Shown in pieces: positions 54,421-61,916 of a stretch of DNA of 64,000 nucleotides. Source of the DNA: an uncultured bacterium (GTDB taxonomy: Bacteria; Bacillota; Clostridia; Lachnospirales; Lachnospiraceae); the NCBI GenBank assembly GCA_905215625.1, contig CAJMQQ010000003.1:20607-84606 (forward strand), given 5' to 3'. A program made the translations under genes and the position numbers. The first letter of the stretch is position 1. Each line of letters opens with the position of its first letter. The notes under the pieces were generated by a model. It ran no database searches. It was not told the DNA's origin and was given only the letters and a program-made list of their open reading frames with translations.

Positions 54421-55383
54421 TCATCCCAATTTTATATGTTTTACCCCAAAGCCACGCAGTTTTTCCAGCCATCGTTCCTTCTGCTCTTTGTCCGCACTGG
54501 CTCCATTATAGCGGATTATCCCGCAAGTTTCTGTGATTCCTATCTGTTCTGCCTTGGCAATCCCCAGATTGTGATACGCCATGACTTCCCCCCTGATAAC
54601 GTTTGGATTTTCTTCTATCAGCCTTGCTGCCGCCTGCAAATGGGCATCGTCATCATTAATTCCTGGCACCAAAGGAAGGCGTAAAATAACCGGTACCTGT
54701 CTGCTGCATAAAAGCTTTAAATTGTCCAGAATTAACTGATTGTCCACTCCGCACAGTTTTTTGTGAATCTTCGGATCAGTGGCTTTATAATCAAACAGAT
54801 ACAAATCCACTTTATCCATCAGCTGTTCATATTGCCAGGAAGGCGCATATCCGCTGGTTTCCATACAGACATGGATCCCTTCCAATTCATCCAGAAATGC
54901 TTCTACAAAAGGAAACTGGCTCATCGGTTCTCCTCCGGTCAAAGTAATTCCCCCTGTATGACCTTCTGAATCTTTTATCTTATAATATTCCAGATCTGTG
55001 ACAACCTGCCTCTTCAATTCCTCTATACTGTACTCTTTTCCTACTATCGTCCGCGCATCATAGCAACAAACCTTTAAACACTCTCCACAAGCTGTGCATC
55101 GTTCATAGTCTATTGCAACAGTCACCTTTTCTCCTTTTCGTTTCAGATAACTGGCTTTAGCTGGACAGACTTCCAGGCAGGCCATACATCCTGTACAAGC
55201 AGATGTCCGGAAAGATAACTGCTTCTGCGGAAGATAAGACTCTGGATTGTGACACCAGATGCATCTCAGCGGGCACCCTTTAAAAAACAGATTGGTTCTC
55301 ACCCCGGGTCCATCATTAATAGAAAACCTCTGAATATCAAAAAGAACCGCCTTTTTTTCTTCTTTAATATGTTGTTCTGTCAT
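54421..55383 (-). CDS. glycyl radical enzyme activating enzyme (radical SAM)
   Basis: A 320-residue radical-SAM activase that installs the glycyl radical on the adjacent enzyme. The SAM cluster motif is C37-x3-C41-x2-C44 (GCPLRCIWCHNPES). A two-cluster ferredoxin insert follows (CTGCMACLEVCPAKA; CTACGECLKVC), then GGITLTGGEPMSQ. The insert is typical of activases for non-PFL glycyl radical enzymes. The ATG at 55383 follows AGGAG and overlaps the 3' end of the radical enzyme gene by 20 bases, so the two are translationally coupled. Confidence 0.95.
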   Translation of the reverse strand: MTEQHIKEEKKAVLFDIQRFSINDGPGVRTNLFFKGCPLRCIWCHNPESYLPQKQLSFRTSACTGCMACLEVCPAKASYLKRKGEKVTVAIDYERCTACGECLKVCCYDARTIVGKEYSIEELKRQVVTDLEYYKIKDSEGHTGGITLTGGEPMSQFPFVEAFLDELEGIHVCMETSGYAPSWQYEQLMDKVDLYLFDYKATDPKIHKKLCGVDNQLILDNLKLLCSRQVPVILRLPLVPGINDDDAHLQAAARLIEENPNVIRGEVMAYHNLGIAKAEQIGITETCGIIRYNGASADKEQKERWLEKLRGFGVKHIKLG

Positions 55384-57625
55384 AAATCTCCTGCTGCACA
55401 TCCTTATTTAATTCTACAAATCTGGCACTTAGTCCACCTACACGAACCATCAAATCCGGATAATCTTCCGGGTGCTCCATTGCATTTTTCAGATCCTCTC
55501 TGCCTACTACAGTTATCATTAGATGAGCCCCGCCTCTGTCAAAGTAATTTTTAATCAATCCTTCTGTTTTTTCATAGTCTGCTTCAAAAGTTTCCCTTGA
55601 TATTCTCAAATTCTGTACCATCCCAGCATGATTATCATGGTGAGGCTTTAAAATAGAATTCAGCATGGCGGTAATTCCATTTTTGTCTGTTCCTGAAGAT
55701 GGATTATTTGCATTGGCCATAGGCATTCCGGCTTTTCTTCCATCCGGTGTCGCGCCTACCCAGCGTCCCAGAGTTGTATTCTGCTTATTGTTGATATTGA
55801 CTGCAAGATAACTTGCCAAACCTACCTTTTTGGCCTGCCTGCGGATGGTTTCACAAATCCAGTCCTGAAGCTGTACAAATATCTGATCGACTTCATCGAC
55901 GTCATTTCCATACTTAGGCGCGTCTAAAAGCTGTTTCCGCAAAGCAGACCATCCATAGAAATTGTCGTCCATTGCCTGATGCAGGTCTTTTGCCGATATT
56001 GTTTTTTCTTCAAATACCAGCTTTTTTACTGCTGCCAAACTGTTGACTGCATTTACTACTCCGTAAAGTTCCAGTGTTCCTGCCAGATACTGGCATCCTC
56101 CGTCAAAGATTGCTTTTCCGCTGTCCATTACTCCGTCATAGAGCATGGAGACATACATAAAGCTGTGCATCTTTCCGGTAATTTCATATTCGTATTTTTC
56201 AAAAACCGCCTGAGCCTGAATGTAGTATTCCAGGTTCGCTTTGTAAATGTCTAAAAACTCTTCAAAACTTTCACATTCTTCCAAAGGCTTTAACTGACAT
56301 CCCAGATGCCAGTCCATAATCGGCTCATATCCGCCACGAACTGCCAGTTCCAGAATTTTCAAGGTATTTAAAGAACCGCTTGGAGTACCGAAACTATAGT
56401 GATCAAATTCAATTTCTCCACAGCCTAAAGGCATATAGGTCTCTGCCAGCTTCCGGTCTACTCCAAAGGCTTTCATTACCGAAGGAACCAGTACGTCATC
56501 ATTATAAAGCAAAGGAAATGTCCTTCCTTCTACGATACATCTCATACATACATCCCAGACTGCCTTTGGTGTCTCTTTGTTAAAACGAAGGGTAAACTGC
56601 GGAAGAATTTCTTTTACTGTTCTGCAGGCCTCTGCCGCTACCAGACACAAGCGATCCGCATTTTCCGGATTTCTTCTTCCATATCCGCCTATAATGACTC
56701 TGCAGTCTGTCTCACTGTCCAGGCTGTCAATCTGACGGAAATAGCTTTGAATCATTTCCAAAGCTTCTTCTTCTGTAATAATGCCATTGTCAATATCGTG
56801 AACGTACCAGTCTCCCAGATATTCATCCATTCTGCCAAATTGCAGAAGTGGTGCCATAATACCATAAATCCAAACCAGCTGCAATGCTTCCAGCATGGAT
56901 GAAGGTTCATGTACTGCTATTCCCTTTAATGCATCTGCCATTTTTTCAAGCTGACTTCTTCTCTTTTCAGTCGGTGCAGAGAGAATCAGTTCTCTGGCCT
57001 GTTTTTCATACCACAGGCAGACTTCCTGCATCAGTTCAATAGCACCGGCCATACATTCGAAGAGAATCACATCCCCTCCGTTTTCTTCCGCTTTTTTTGC
57101 ATATTCGCTGGCTTCCTTTTTCATTCCCGGAAGTCCCAGCCAGATAAGCTTGTCAAAATCCAGATATGCCCCGGCCATGCGGATAATTGGCGAAGCAGGA
57201 AGAGGCGTTTCTTTCCAGTTATCGGAGAAAATAATGTTTTTAATGGAATCTGGCGTATTGCGTAAAACTTTATTATTGCTGCTGTTTGTTTTCCAGAAAA
57301 TCAAAAGATCGTGAATGTCTTCCCTATACTTTGCATCTCCTGTTTCTTTTTCCAGCGCAGCCGTTACCCTTGGCTCATCAATATAGTAACCATATCCTCC
57401 GGTCTGTCCCTGAATCCCCAGTCCCACCAGTCCGGCCTGGACACGTCCGGCCAGAACATCCTCATCCTGAATCGGATGAAGAATCGCAGGATATTGCGCC
57501 CTTAAACAGGCCAGTTCAATCTGAGCCGGATGGGTATATTTTTTTACCGCATCCCGATATGCTTTAGTAAAAGCAATTTCAAACGATAAGTCTGTTCTTG
57601 GATTTTTCACCTTAAAGTTGTTCAT
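55364..57625 (-). CDS. glycyl radical enzyme of unknown substrate
   Basis: A 753-residue PFL-like glycyl radical enzyme. The glycyl loop near the C-terminus reads VRVGGLSARFVEL, with Gly731 the expected radical site. The thiyl Cys402 is in YMPLGCGEIEFDHYSF, and Glu404 two residues later gives the Cys-x-Glu pair of C-O/C-N/C-S-cleaving eliminases, unlike the Cys-Cys of pyruvate formate-lyase. The common GCVEP of choline, diol and glycerol lyases is replaced by GCGEI, so the substrate should differ. First gene of the operon; the neighbours (ABC importer, GH42, sugar isomerase, sugar dehydrogenase, AraC regulator) indicate a sugar- or polyol-derived substrate. GGAAGG lies before the ATG. Confidence 0.93.
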   Translation of the reverse strand: MNNFKVKNPRTDLSFEIAFTKAYRDAVKKYTHPAQIELACLRAQYPAILHPIQDEDVLAGRVQAGLVGLGIQGQTGGYGYYIDEPRVTAALEKETGDAKYREDIHDLLIFWKTNSSNNKVLRNTPDSIKNIIFSDNWKETPLPASPIIRMAGAYLDFDKLIWLGLPGMKKEASEYAKKAEENGGDVILFECMAGAIELMQEVCLWYEKQARELILSAPTEKRRSQLEKMADALKGIAVHEPSSMLEALQLVWIYGIMAPLLQFGRMDEYLGDWYVHDIDNGIITEEEALEMIQSYFRQIDSLDSETDCRVIIGGYGRRNPENADRLCLVAAEACRTVKEILPQFTLRFNKETPKAVWDVCMRCIVEGRTFPLLYNDDVLVPSVMKAFGVDRKLAETYMPLGCGEIEFDHYSFGTPSGSLNTLKILELAVRGGYEPIMDWHLGCQLKPLEECESFEEFLDIYKANLEYYIQAQAVFEKYEYEITGKMHSFMYVSMLYDGVMDSGKAIFDGGCQYLAGTLELYGVVNAVNSLAAVKKLVFEEKTISAKDLHQAMDDNFYGWSALRKQLLDAPKYGNDVDEVDQIFVQLQDWICETIRRQAKKVGLASYLAVNINNKQNTTLGRWVGATPDGRKAGMPMANANNPSSGTDKNGITAMLNSILKPHHDNHAGMVQNLRISRETFEADYEKTEGLIKNYFDRGGAHLMITVVGREDLKNAMEHPEDYPDLMVRVGGLSARFVELNKDVQQEIYDRTTY

Positions 57626-57646
57626 AGTCCTTCCTGTCCTTCTTTC

Positions 57647-57668
57647 TTATATTATGATATTATAAAAC
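57647..57668. promoter_or_regulatory. direct repeat B, putative AraC-family operator
   Basis: A 22-bp sequence ending in ATTATAAAAC, identical at 18 positions to repeat A (57789-57810) in the same orientation. It lies 21 bases before the radical enzyme ATG and contains TATAAT on the minus strand, so it may overlap the operon's -10. Confidence 0.55.
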
Positions 57669-57768
57669 AACACAGTTCATCCATATTCTCTAATTTTTTA
57701 TCTATTTTGTATGCTTTTTCTTTTTATCTTGCCTATATATTATCATATTTATCAATGCTATTCTTGTC

Positions 57769-57797
57769 TTGTAATGATTTATTATTTGTTGTATATT
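57769..57797 (+). promoter_or_regulatory. promoter of the AraC-family gene
   Basis: TTGTAA (57769-57774), 17-base spacer, TATATT (57792-57797). Repeat A covers its -10, suggesting autoregulation. Confidence 0.5.
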
Positions 57798-57810
57798 GAT
57801 GTTATAAAAC
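57789..57810. promoter_or_regulatory. direct repeat A, putative AraC-family operator
   Basis: A 22-bp sequence ending in GTTATAAAAC, matching repeat B at 18 of 22 positions, 36 bases before the araC-type ATG. Confidence 0.55.
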
Positions 57811-57846
57811 TTTTCCTATGCTGTTTTCAGGAAGAAAGGAGTCTTT

Positions 57847-58782
57847 ATGCAGCCAATTCCTCGTCTTGTTGCCGACCGCTTTGTCAGTTCTCCAGACTAT
57901 GGATATGCCAGCATTATTACCGATCCCCATCAATTATGCAAAGTACACTGCCACTCTTATTATGAGATGTTCTTAGTTGCCGAAGGAAACGGCACCCATG
58001 TTGTAAATCTGAAACACCAGCCTTTGGCCCGTGGAGATCTGTATTTTGTACGTCCCGATGACATTCACTGCTATCTGAACACGTCAAAAGAATTTAAAAT
58101 CATTAATATTCTAATTCCTTCTACAGTATTTGATAATCTAACCGATTATCTCGGTGAGGCTTTTCGTGAAGTTCTCATGTCTCCTGAACTTCCACCTCAC
58201 GCGGCTATTACTCCGCAGGAGTTAAAATCCATTACCAGTCAATTAGAACAGCTAGTTCTAACCAAAAAAATCCTGCACCAGAAATCCGAAGCCTATTTCC
58301 GGATTACCATTTTTAATCTGCTGACCCAGCATTTTATGCTGATGCCTCAGACAGAAAGCAGCAATACTCCGGAATGGCTTCGCTGGATCAGTCTGGAAAT
58401 GCTGAAAAAAGAAAATTTTTCAGAAGGGCTTCCGGCCCTTTACCGACTGTCTGGAAAAAGTGTGGAACACCTTTCCCGTTCCTGCAAAAAATATTTAAAT
58501 AAAACTCCTTCTGAATTTGTAAATGCCATCCGGCTGGAATATGCTGCTGGACTAATCCAGCAGACGGATCAAAAAATCCTGGAAATCTGTGAAGATGCCG
58601 GTTTTGAAAGCCTGAGTCACTTTTATCATTTATTTAAACAGCGCTATTCCATGCCTCCCAACCAGTTCCGGAAAGCGTTTGAAGAAAGTGGCAGCCTGTC
58701 AGAGGCAGTCTCATCTCAGGTCAATTATGCCGCTATTTCCAATGCACTACCTTTCGATTTGGGACTTGGAGACCTTCCCTAA
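57847..58782 (+). CDS. AraC family regulator with cupin sensor
   Basis: A 311-residue regulator. The N-terminal cupin (VHCHSYYEMFLVAEGNGTHV, GDLYFVRPDDIHCY) is likely the sugar sensor. The C-terminal double HTH has LYRLSGKSVEHLSRSCKKYL and EICEDAGFESLSHFYHLFKQ followed by the PxxFR-like MPPNQFRKAF. AAAGGAG before the ATG. Divergent from the glycyl radical operon, so the probable activator or repressor of it, acting through repeats A and B. Confidence 0.93.
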   Translation: MQPIPRLVADRFVSSPDYGYASIITDPHQLCKVHCHSYYEMFLVAEGNGTHVVNLKHQPLARGDLYFVRPDDIHCYLNTSKEFKIINILIPSTVFDNLTDYLGEAFREVLMSPELPPHAAITPQELKSITSQLEQLVLTKKILHQKSEAYFRITIFNLLTQHFMLMPQTESSNTPEWLRWISLEMLKKENFSEGLPALYRLSGKSVEHLSRSCKKYLNKTPSEFVNAIRLEYAAGLIQQTDQKILEICEDAGFESLSHFYHLFKQRYSMPPNQFRKAFEESGSLSEAVSSQVNYAAISNALPFDLGLGDLP

Positions 58783-58818
58783 ACGTAATTTTTCTTGATA
58801 TTCTAAACATTGATCGCA

Positions 58819-58855
58819 AAACAGGCACCAGCCCCTATGACTGATGCCTGTTTCC
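58819..58855. terminator. bidirectional terminator between araC-type gene and YARHG gene
   Basis: AAACAGGCA (58819-58827) pairs with TGCCTGTTT (58845-58853), with inner pairing extending it. It lies just before the convergent YARHG gene stop at 58859. Confidence 0.75.
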
Positions 58856-58858
58856 TGT

Positions 58859-60334
58859 TTAATCCCCAAAATAATATAACCCTTTTACATATCCCTTTTC
58901 ATCAAAGACCGGCCTGTTTCCGCCATAAACTTCCTCATACTCAAACAGGGTCTCTGGTTTCTGAAAATCCACGATTTTTGCCGGCGGTCTCTCTTCTTTG
59001 GAACTGAAAAAATGATAGCCCCATTCTTCTTCTGTGCCTTTTAGTATGTAGACACTTCCTTCATACACCTTTTTAAAGCGGGTGTCGTCGCTGTCTCCCC
59101 ACAGCCGGTAACATCCGGAATAAGGCTCATAATCCAGATAACAATAATCTGTCCAGTCTTCTGATTGATACTGCAGGGCAACGTCTCCATAGTTTCCATC
59201 AGAAGCACTGACAACCGCCGTTTCACCAGTCAATTCGTTGACGCAAATTTCTATCTCTTCAAACTCTTTCATCACTGTTTCATACTCCTGTGGAGTCAGC
59301 ATAAGAGGAAGGGAAATGGTTCCGGGCGCTTCATAATAAAGTCCTCTGTCTCTGGTGTTTTCAAAATCATTCAGCGATATGCCGATTTCCATATGTTCCG
59401 GCAGCAGTTCTTTATATGGAGCCTGGGGAAGCTGCTCATATTCTTTCCGGACCTGCTCCCATTTTTGAAAATCAAATTCTTTTTCTGCCTTCTTGATAAA
59501 CTCAATGTTTCTCTTGTCCAGTTCCGTAAAATTTGCCTCTGCCATCTGCTCTGCGTTTTCTGCTTTTTCATACCAGGGCTGCTGTTCAAAATACTTCTGC
59601 AGTTCCTGATTTTTAAATTCCCGTCCATAAACTGCGAAATACTGATTGCGCAAAAGCCTTAATTTTTCTGCATCCAGTTCCAGTAAATCCGTCTCATTTA
59701 GCGGCCGCTCGTAAGCTTCTGGCAGAAACAAAGTTTCCATGGGAAAATAAACTCCCGCAGCTTCTGATTGACCAAACAGTGCCATCCTTCCATCCTCATA
59801 AAATTGAAAATGGTAAGACACTTTCTCAGGTTCTTCCCAATCCTCCAAATTATCTTGGCTGGTCTGAAGTTTGGTTCCAGGAAGTTCAAAAAAGAACTGC
59901 AGTTGATGAAGTATGGCATACGCCCGTCCAGGCGGTTCCGCTTTCATAAAGTCCAGGGTAAGCTGATTGCGGTTTTTGCGTCCTCCCGGAGAAACTTCCA
60001 GCTTATAAGACATATCCCCTTTTTTAAAATAAGTGCCGCAGATAGACTTGGCTTCTTTCATCAAAACCGTATTGTACTCCGTTGTTTCTGTACCGGACTC
60101 TCCAGAACCGGACGGTGCGGCAGTCTCAGGCGAAACTGCGGCAGACGGCGCGGCCGTACCAGACGGTACTGTACTTGGATGCGAAGTGGTACCAGGCGAT
60201 ACTGTGTCTGTCAGCGTGGTGGTACTGGAAGAATCTGTACCAGACGGCGCAGCACAGGAAACAGCCGTTAAAATCGCTGCCGCCGTCAGACCTGCCAGGC
60301 ATATCCTTTTGGTAATTTGCTTTCGTTTTTTCAT
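58859..60334 (-). CDS. YARHG-domain lipoprotein
   Basis: A 491-residue surface lipoprotein. The signal ends at lipobox Cys27 (LTAVSC). A low-complexity Ser/Thr/Pro-rich linker follows (about residues 28-85). A beta-rich region with FELPGTK and FQFYEDGRMALFGQ leads to a YARHG domain (LRLLRNQYFAVYGREFKNQE, LQKYFEQQPWYEK, about residues 235-300). YARHG is an extracellular domain thought to contact the cell wall; function is unknown. The C-terminal third is unassigned. Confidence 0.85.
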   Translation of the reverse strand: MKKRKQITKRICLAGLTAAAILTAVSCAAPSGTDSSSTTTLTDTVSPGTTSHPSTVPSGTAAPSAAVSPETAAPSGSGESGTETTEYNTVLMKEAKSICGTYFKKGDMSYKLEVSPGGRKNRNQLTLDFMKAEPPGRAYAILHQLQFFFELPGTKLQTSQDNLEDWEEPEKVSYHFQFYEDGRMALFGQSEAAGVYFPMETLFLPEAYERPLNETDLLELDAEKLRLLRNQYFAVYGREFKNQELQKYFEQQPWYEKAENAEQMAEANFTELDKRNIEFIKKAEKEFDFQKWEQVRKEYEQLPQAPYKELLPEHMEIGISLNDFENTRDRGLYYEAPGTISLPLMLTPQEYETVMKEFEEIEICVNELTGETAVVSASDGNYGDVALQYQSEDWTDYCYLDYEPYSGCYRLWGDSDDTRFKKVYEGSVYILKGTEEEWGYHFFSSKEERPPAKIVDFQKPETLFEYEEVYGGNRPVFDEKGYVKGLYYFGD

Positions 60335-60390
60335 ACTGCCTCCTGTTCTTACTGATGCAAGCAGCGAAACACCTGTAAAGCGTGTTTTCC

Positions 60391-61164
60391 CTAGTCTGCC
60401 AGAATCTCATATCCGTCTTCTGTTACAGCTACCGTCACTTCCCACTGGGCGGACATCTTTCCATCGGCTGTAGTAACCTCCCAGCCATTTTTCTTATCCA
60501 CTTTAAATTTACAGGTTCCTGCATTGATCATAGGCTCAATGGTAAACACCATTCCCGGCGGCATATGGATTCCGGTATCTGGCATGGTTACATAGCTGAC
60601 AAAGGGATCCTCGTGGAATTTCAGTCCGATACCATGTCCTCCGATTTCCCGCACAACGCTGTAGCCGCTGGCTTTTGCATAGTCATGAATTGCAGCTCCC
60701 ATACTCCCCATGGAACGGAACGGGCCTACCATTTTCAGTCCTTCTTCTACACATTCTTTGGCTACCTGAACCAGACGCCGGTTTTCCTCACTGACCTGGC
60801 CAATTAAAAACATTCTTGAGGAATCGGAAAAATACCCCTTATAAATCGTTGATACGTCTACGTTAATAATATCTCCTGATTTCAAAATCACGTCTCTGGA
60901 TGGGATCCCATGGCAAATCTGATTATTTACAGACGTACATACGCTTTTCGGAAATCCCTCATAATGAAGGGGCGCCGGAGTTCCCCGTAATTCTATGGTT
61001 GTCTTATATACAATCTCATCAATTTCCTCTGTCGACATTCCTACGCCGATTTTCTCTGCAACTGCGTCTAAAACTGCCTTATTTACTTTTCCGCTTTCCC
61101 GGATTCCAGCCAGTTCTTCTTTGGTTTTTACCAGACGATCCTCTCTTACTCTTCTACGTCTCAT
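60391..61164 (-). CDS. map: methionine aminopeptidase, type I
   Basis: A 257-residue pita-bread metallopeptidase removing N-terminal Met. Metal ligands: Asp in IINVDVSTIY, Asp in YFSDSSRMF, His in GGHGIGLKFHEDP, Glu in FTIEPM and Glu in SAQWEVTVAV. The residue after the last ligand is Val where many enzymes have His (QYEHT). The basic N-terminus MRRRRVREDR is unusual but has AGGAAA upstream. It is not in the ribosomal-protein cluster, so probably a second map paralogue. Confidence 0.93.
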   Translation of the reverse strand: MRRRRVREDRLVKTKEELAGIRESGKVNKAVLDAVAEKIGVGMSTEEIDEIVYKTTIELRGTPAPLHYEGFPKSVCTSVNNQICHGIPSRDVILKSGDIINVDVSTIYKGYFSDSSRMFLIGQVSEENRRLVQVAKECVEEGLKMVGPFRSMGSMGAAIHDYAKASGYSVVREIGGHGIGLKFHEDPFVSYVTMPDTGIHMPPGMVFTIEPMINAGTCKFKVDKKNGWEVTTADGKMSAQWEVTVAVTEDGYEILAD

Positions 61165-61214
61165 TTTCCTAATCTTCCTTCTTTCTTTTCAAACTTCTGA
61201 TATTGTCAATTCTT

Positions 61215-61916
61215 TCACAGTTTTTTACCTGCTGTGCTTTCAAAGAACACTCCGCCTAATCTGCATAAATCGGAGGCCTGGCATTCCTTTTGTTGGGGTT
61301 GAAATTCTGCCTCTATCAGTTCCAGCATATCTTTCCATTGAAACCATTCTCCATGGCAGCACTGGTTTCGCTTTTTTACGCAAACATTTAGCTTTTCCCA
61401 AAATGCCTTCCACCAGTCTGCATGGAATTGCTGTTCTCCCTTGCTCTGCATACAATCCGCAATCTCCGAACCATACTTCTTTAAAAGATAGGAGATAGTT
61501 CCCAGCATCAGGTGTTTCTTTTCTGCATCTTTTAACGGAATCGCTTTTCCTGATGTGCGCAGCAAATGCTCTGGAAACTGCTTTTTTAATCCTTCATAAA
61601 AATTGGACTGAAGCTGAAGTTCCAATGCCTTGCAGAACAAAATTCCGCAGCAGGAAGCATCCAGATCCACGTTCCATTCAAAAAGCGGCTTGAACAGATA
61701 ATATAGCTTTATTCCAAATATAAGATTTCTCTTTATTTCCAGCGGAAGCAGTTCCAGGTCTTTTGGACTTTTCAGCCCAAACTCCAACAGCTGTTCTTCC
61801 CGAAACGAATCATTTAAAAAATCTTCTCTTGCCAGGCATCCTCTTTCCTGCCGGTCTTCTGCAGCGCGGCAATTTCTTTCAATGCATAGGTGTCCATGAC
61901 TGCCTTCATTTCGCAT
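61215..61916 (-). CDS. HEPN-like protein overlapping the helicase 3' end
   Basis: An open frame of up to 233 codons, mostly helical, with KKRNQCCHGEWFQWKD near the C-terminus. RN-x3-H fits the RX4-6H motif of HEPN RNases/RNA-binding domains. The first 103 bases overlap the helicase gene in the -1 frame. The ATG at 61916 has only a distant GGGAG, and residues before about LAREDFLND look like out-of-frame helicase sequence. The true start is therefore uncertain: reinitiation, a frameshift at the T6 run (61816-61821) joining it to the helicase, or an unusual start codon. No known family recognised beyond the HEPN motif. Confidence 0.55.
   Translation of the reverse strand: MRNEGSHGHLCIERNCRAAEDRQERGCLAREDFLNDSFREEQLLEFGLKSPKDLELLPLEIKRNLIFGIKLYYLFKPLFEWNVDLDASCCGILFCKALELQLQSNFYEGLKKQFPEHLLRTSGKAIPLKDAEKKHLMLGTISYLLKKYGSEIADCMQSKGEQQFHADWWKAFWEKLNVCVKKRNQCCHGEWFQWKDMLELIEAEFQPQQKECQASDLCRLGGVFFESTAGKKL

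Noticed and set aside
55364..57625. Choline trimethylamine-lyase (CutC) or pyruvate formate-lyase
   Set aside because: The active site lacks both GCVEP and the PFL Cys-Cys pair, and no cut/eut microcompartment or pta/ack-type genes are nearby.
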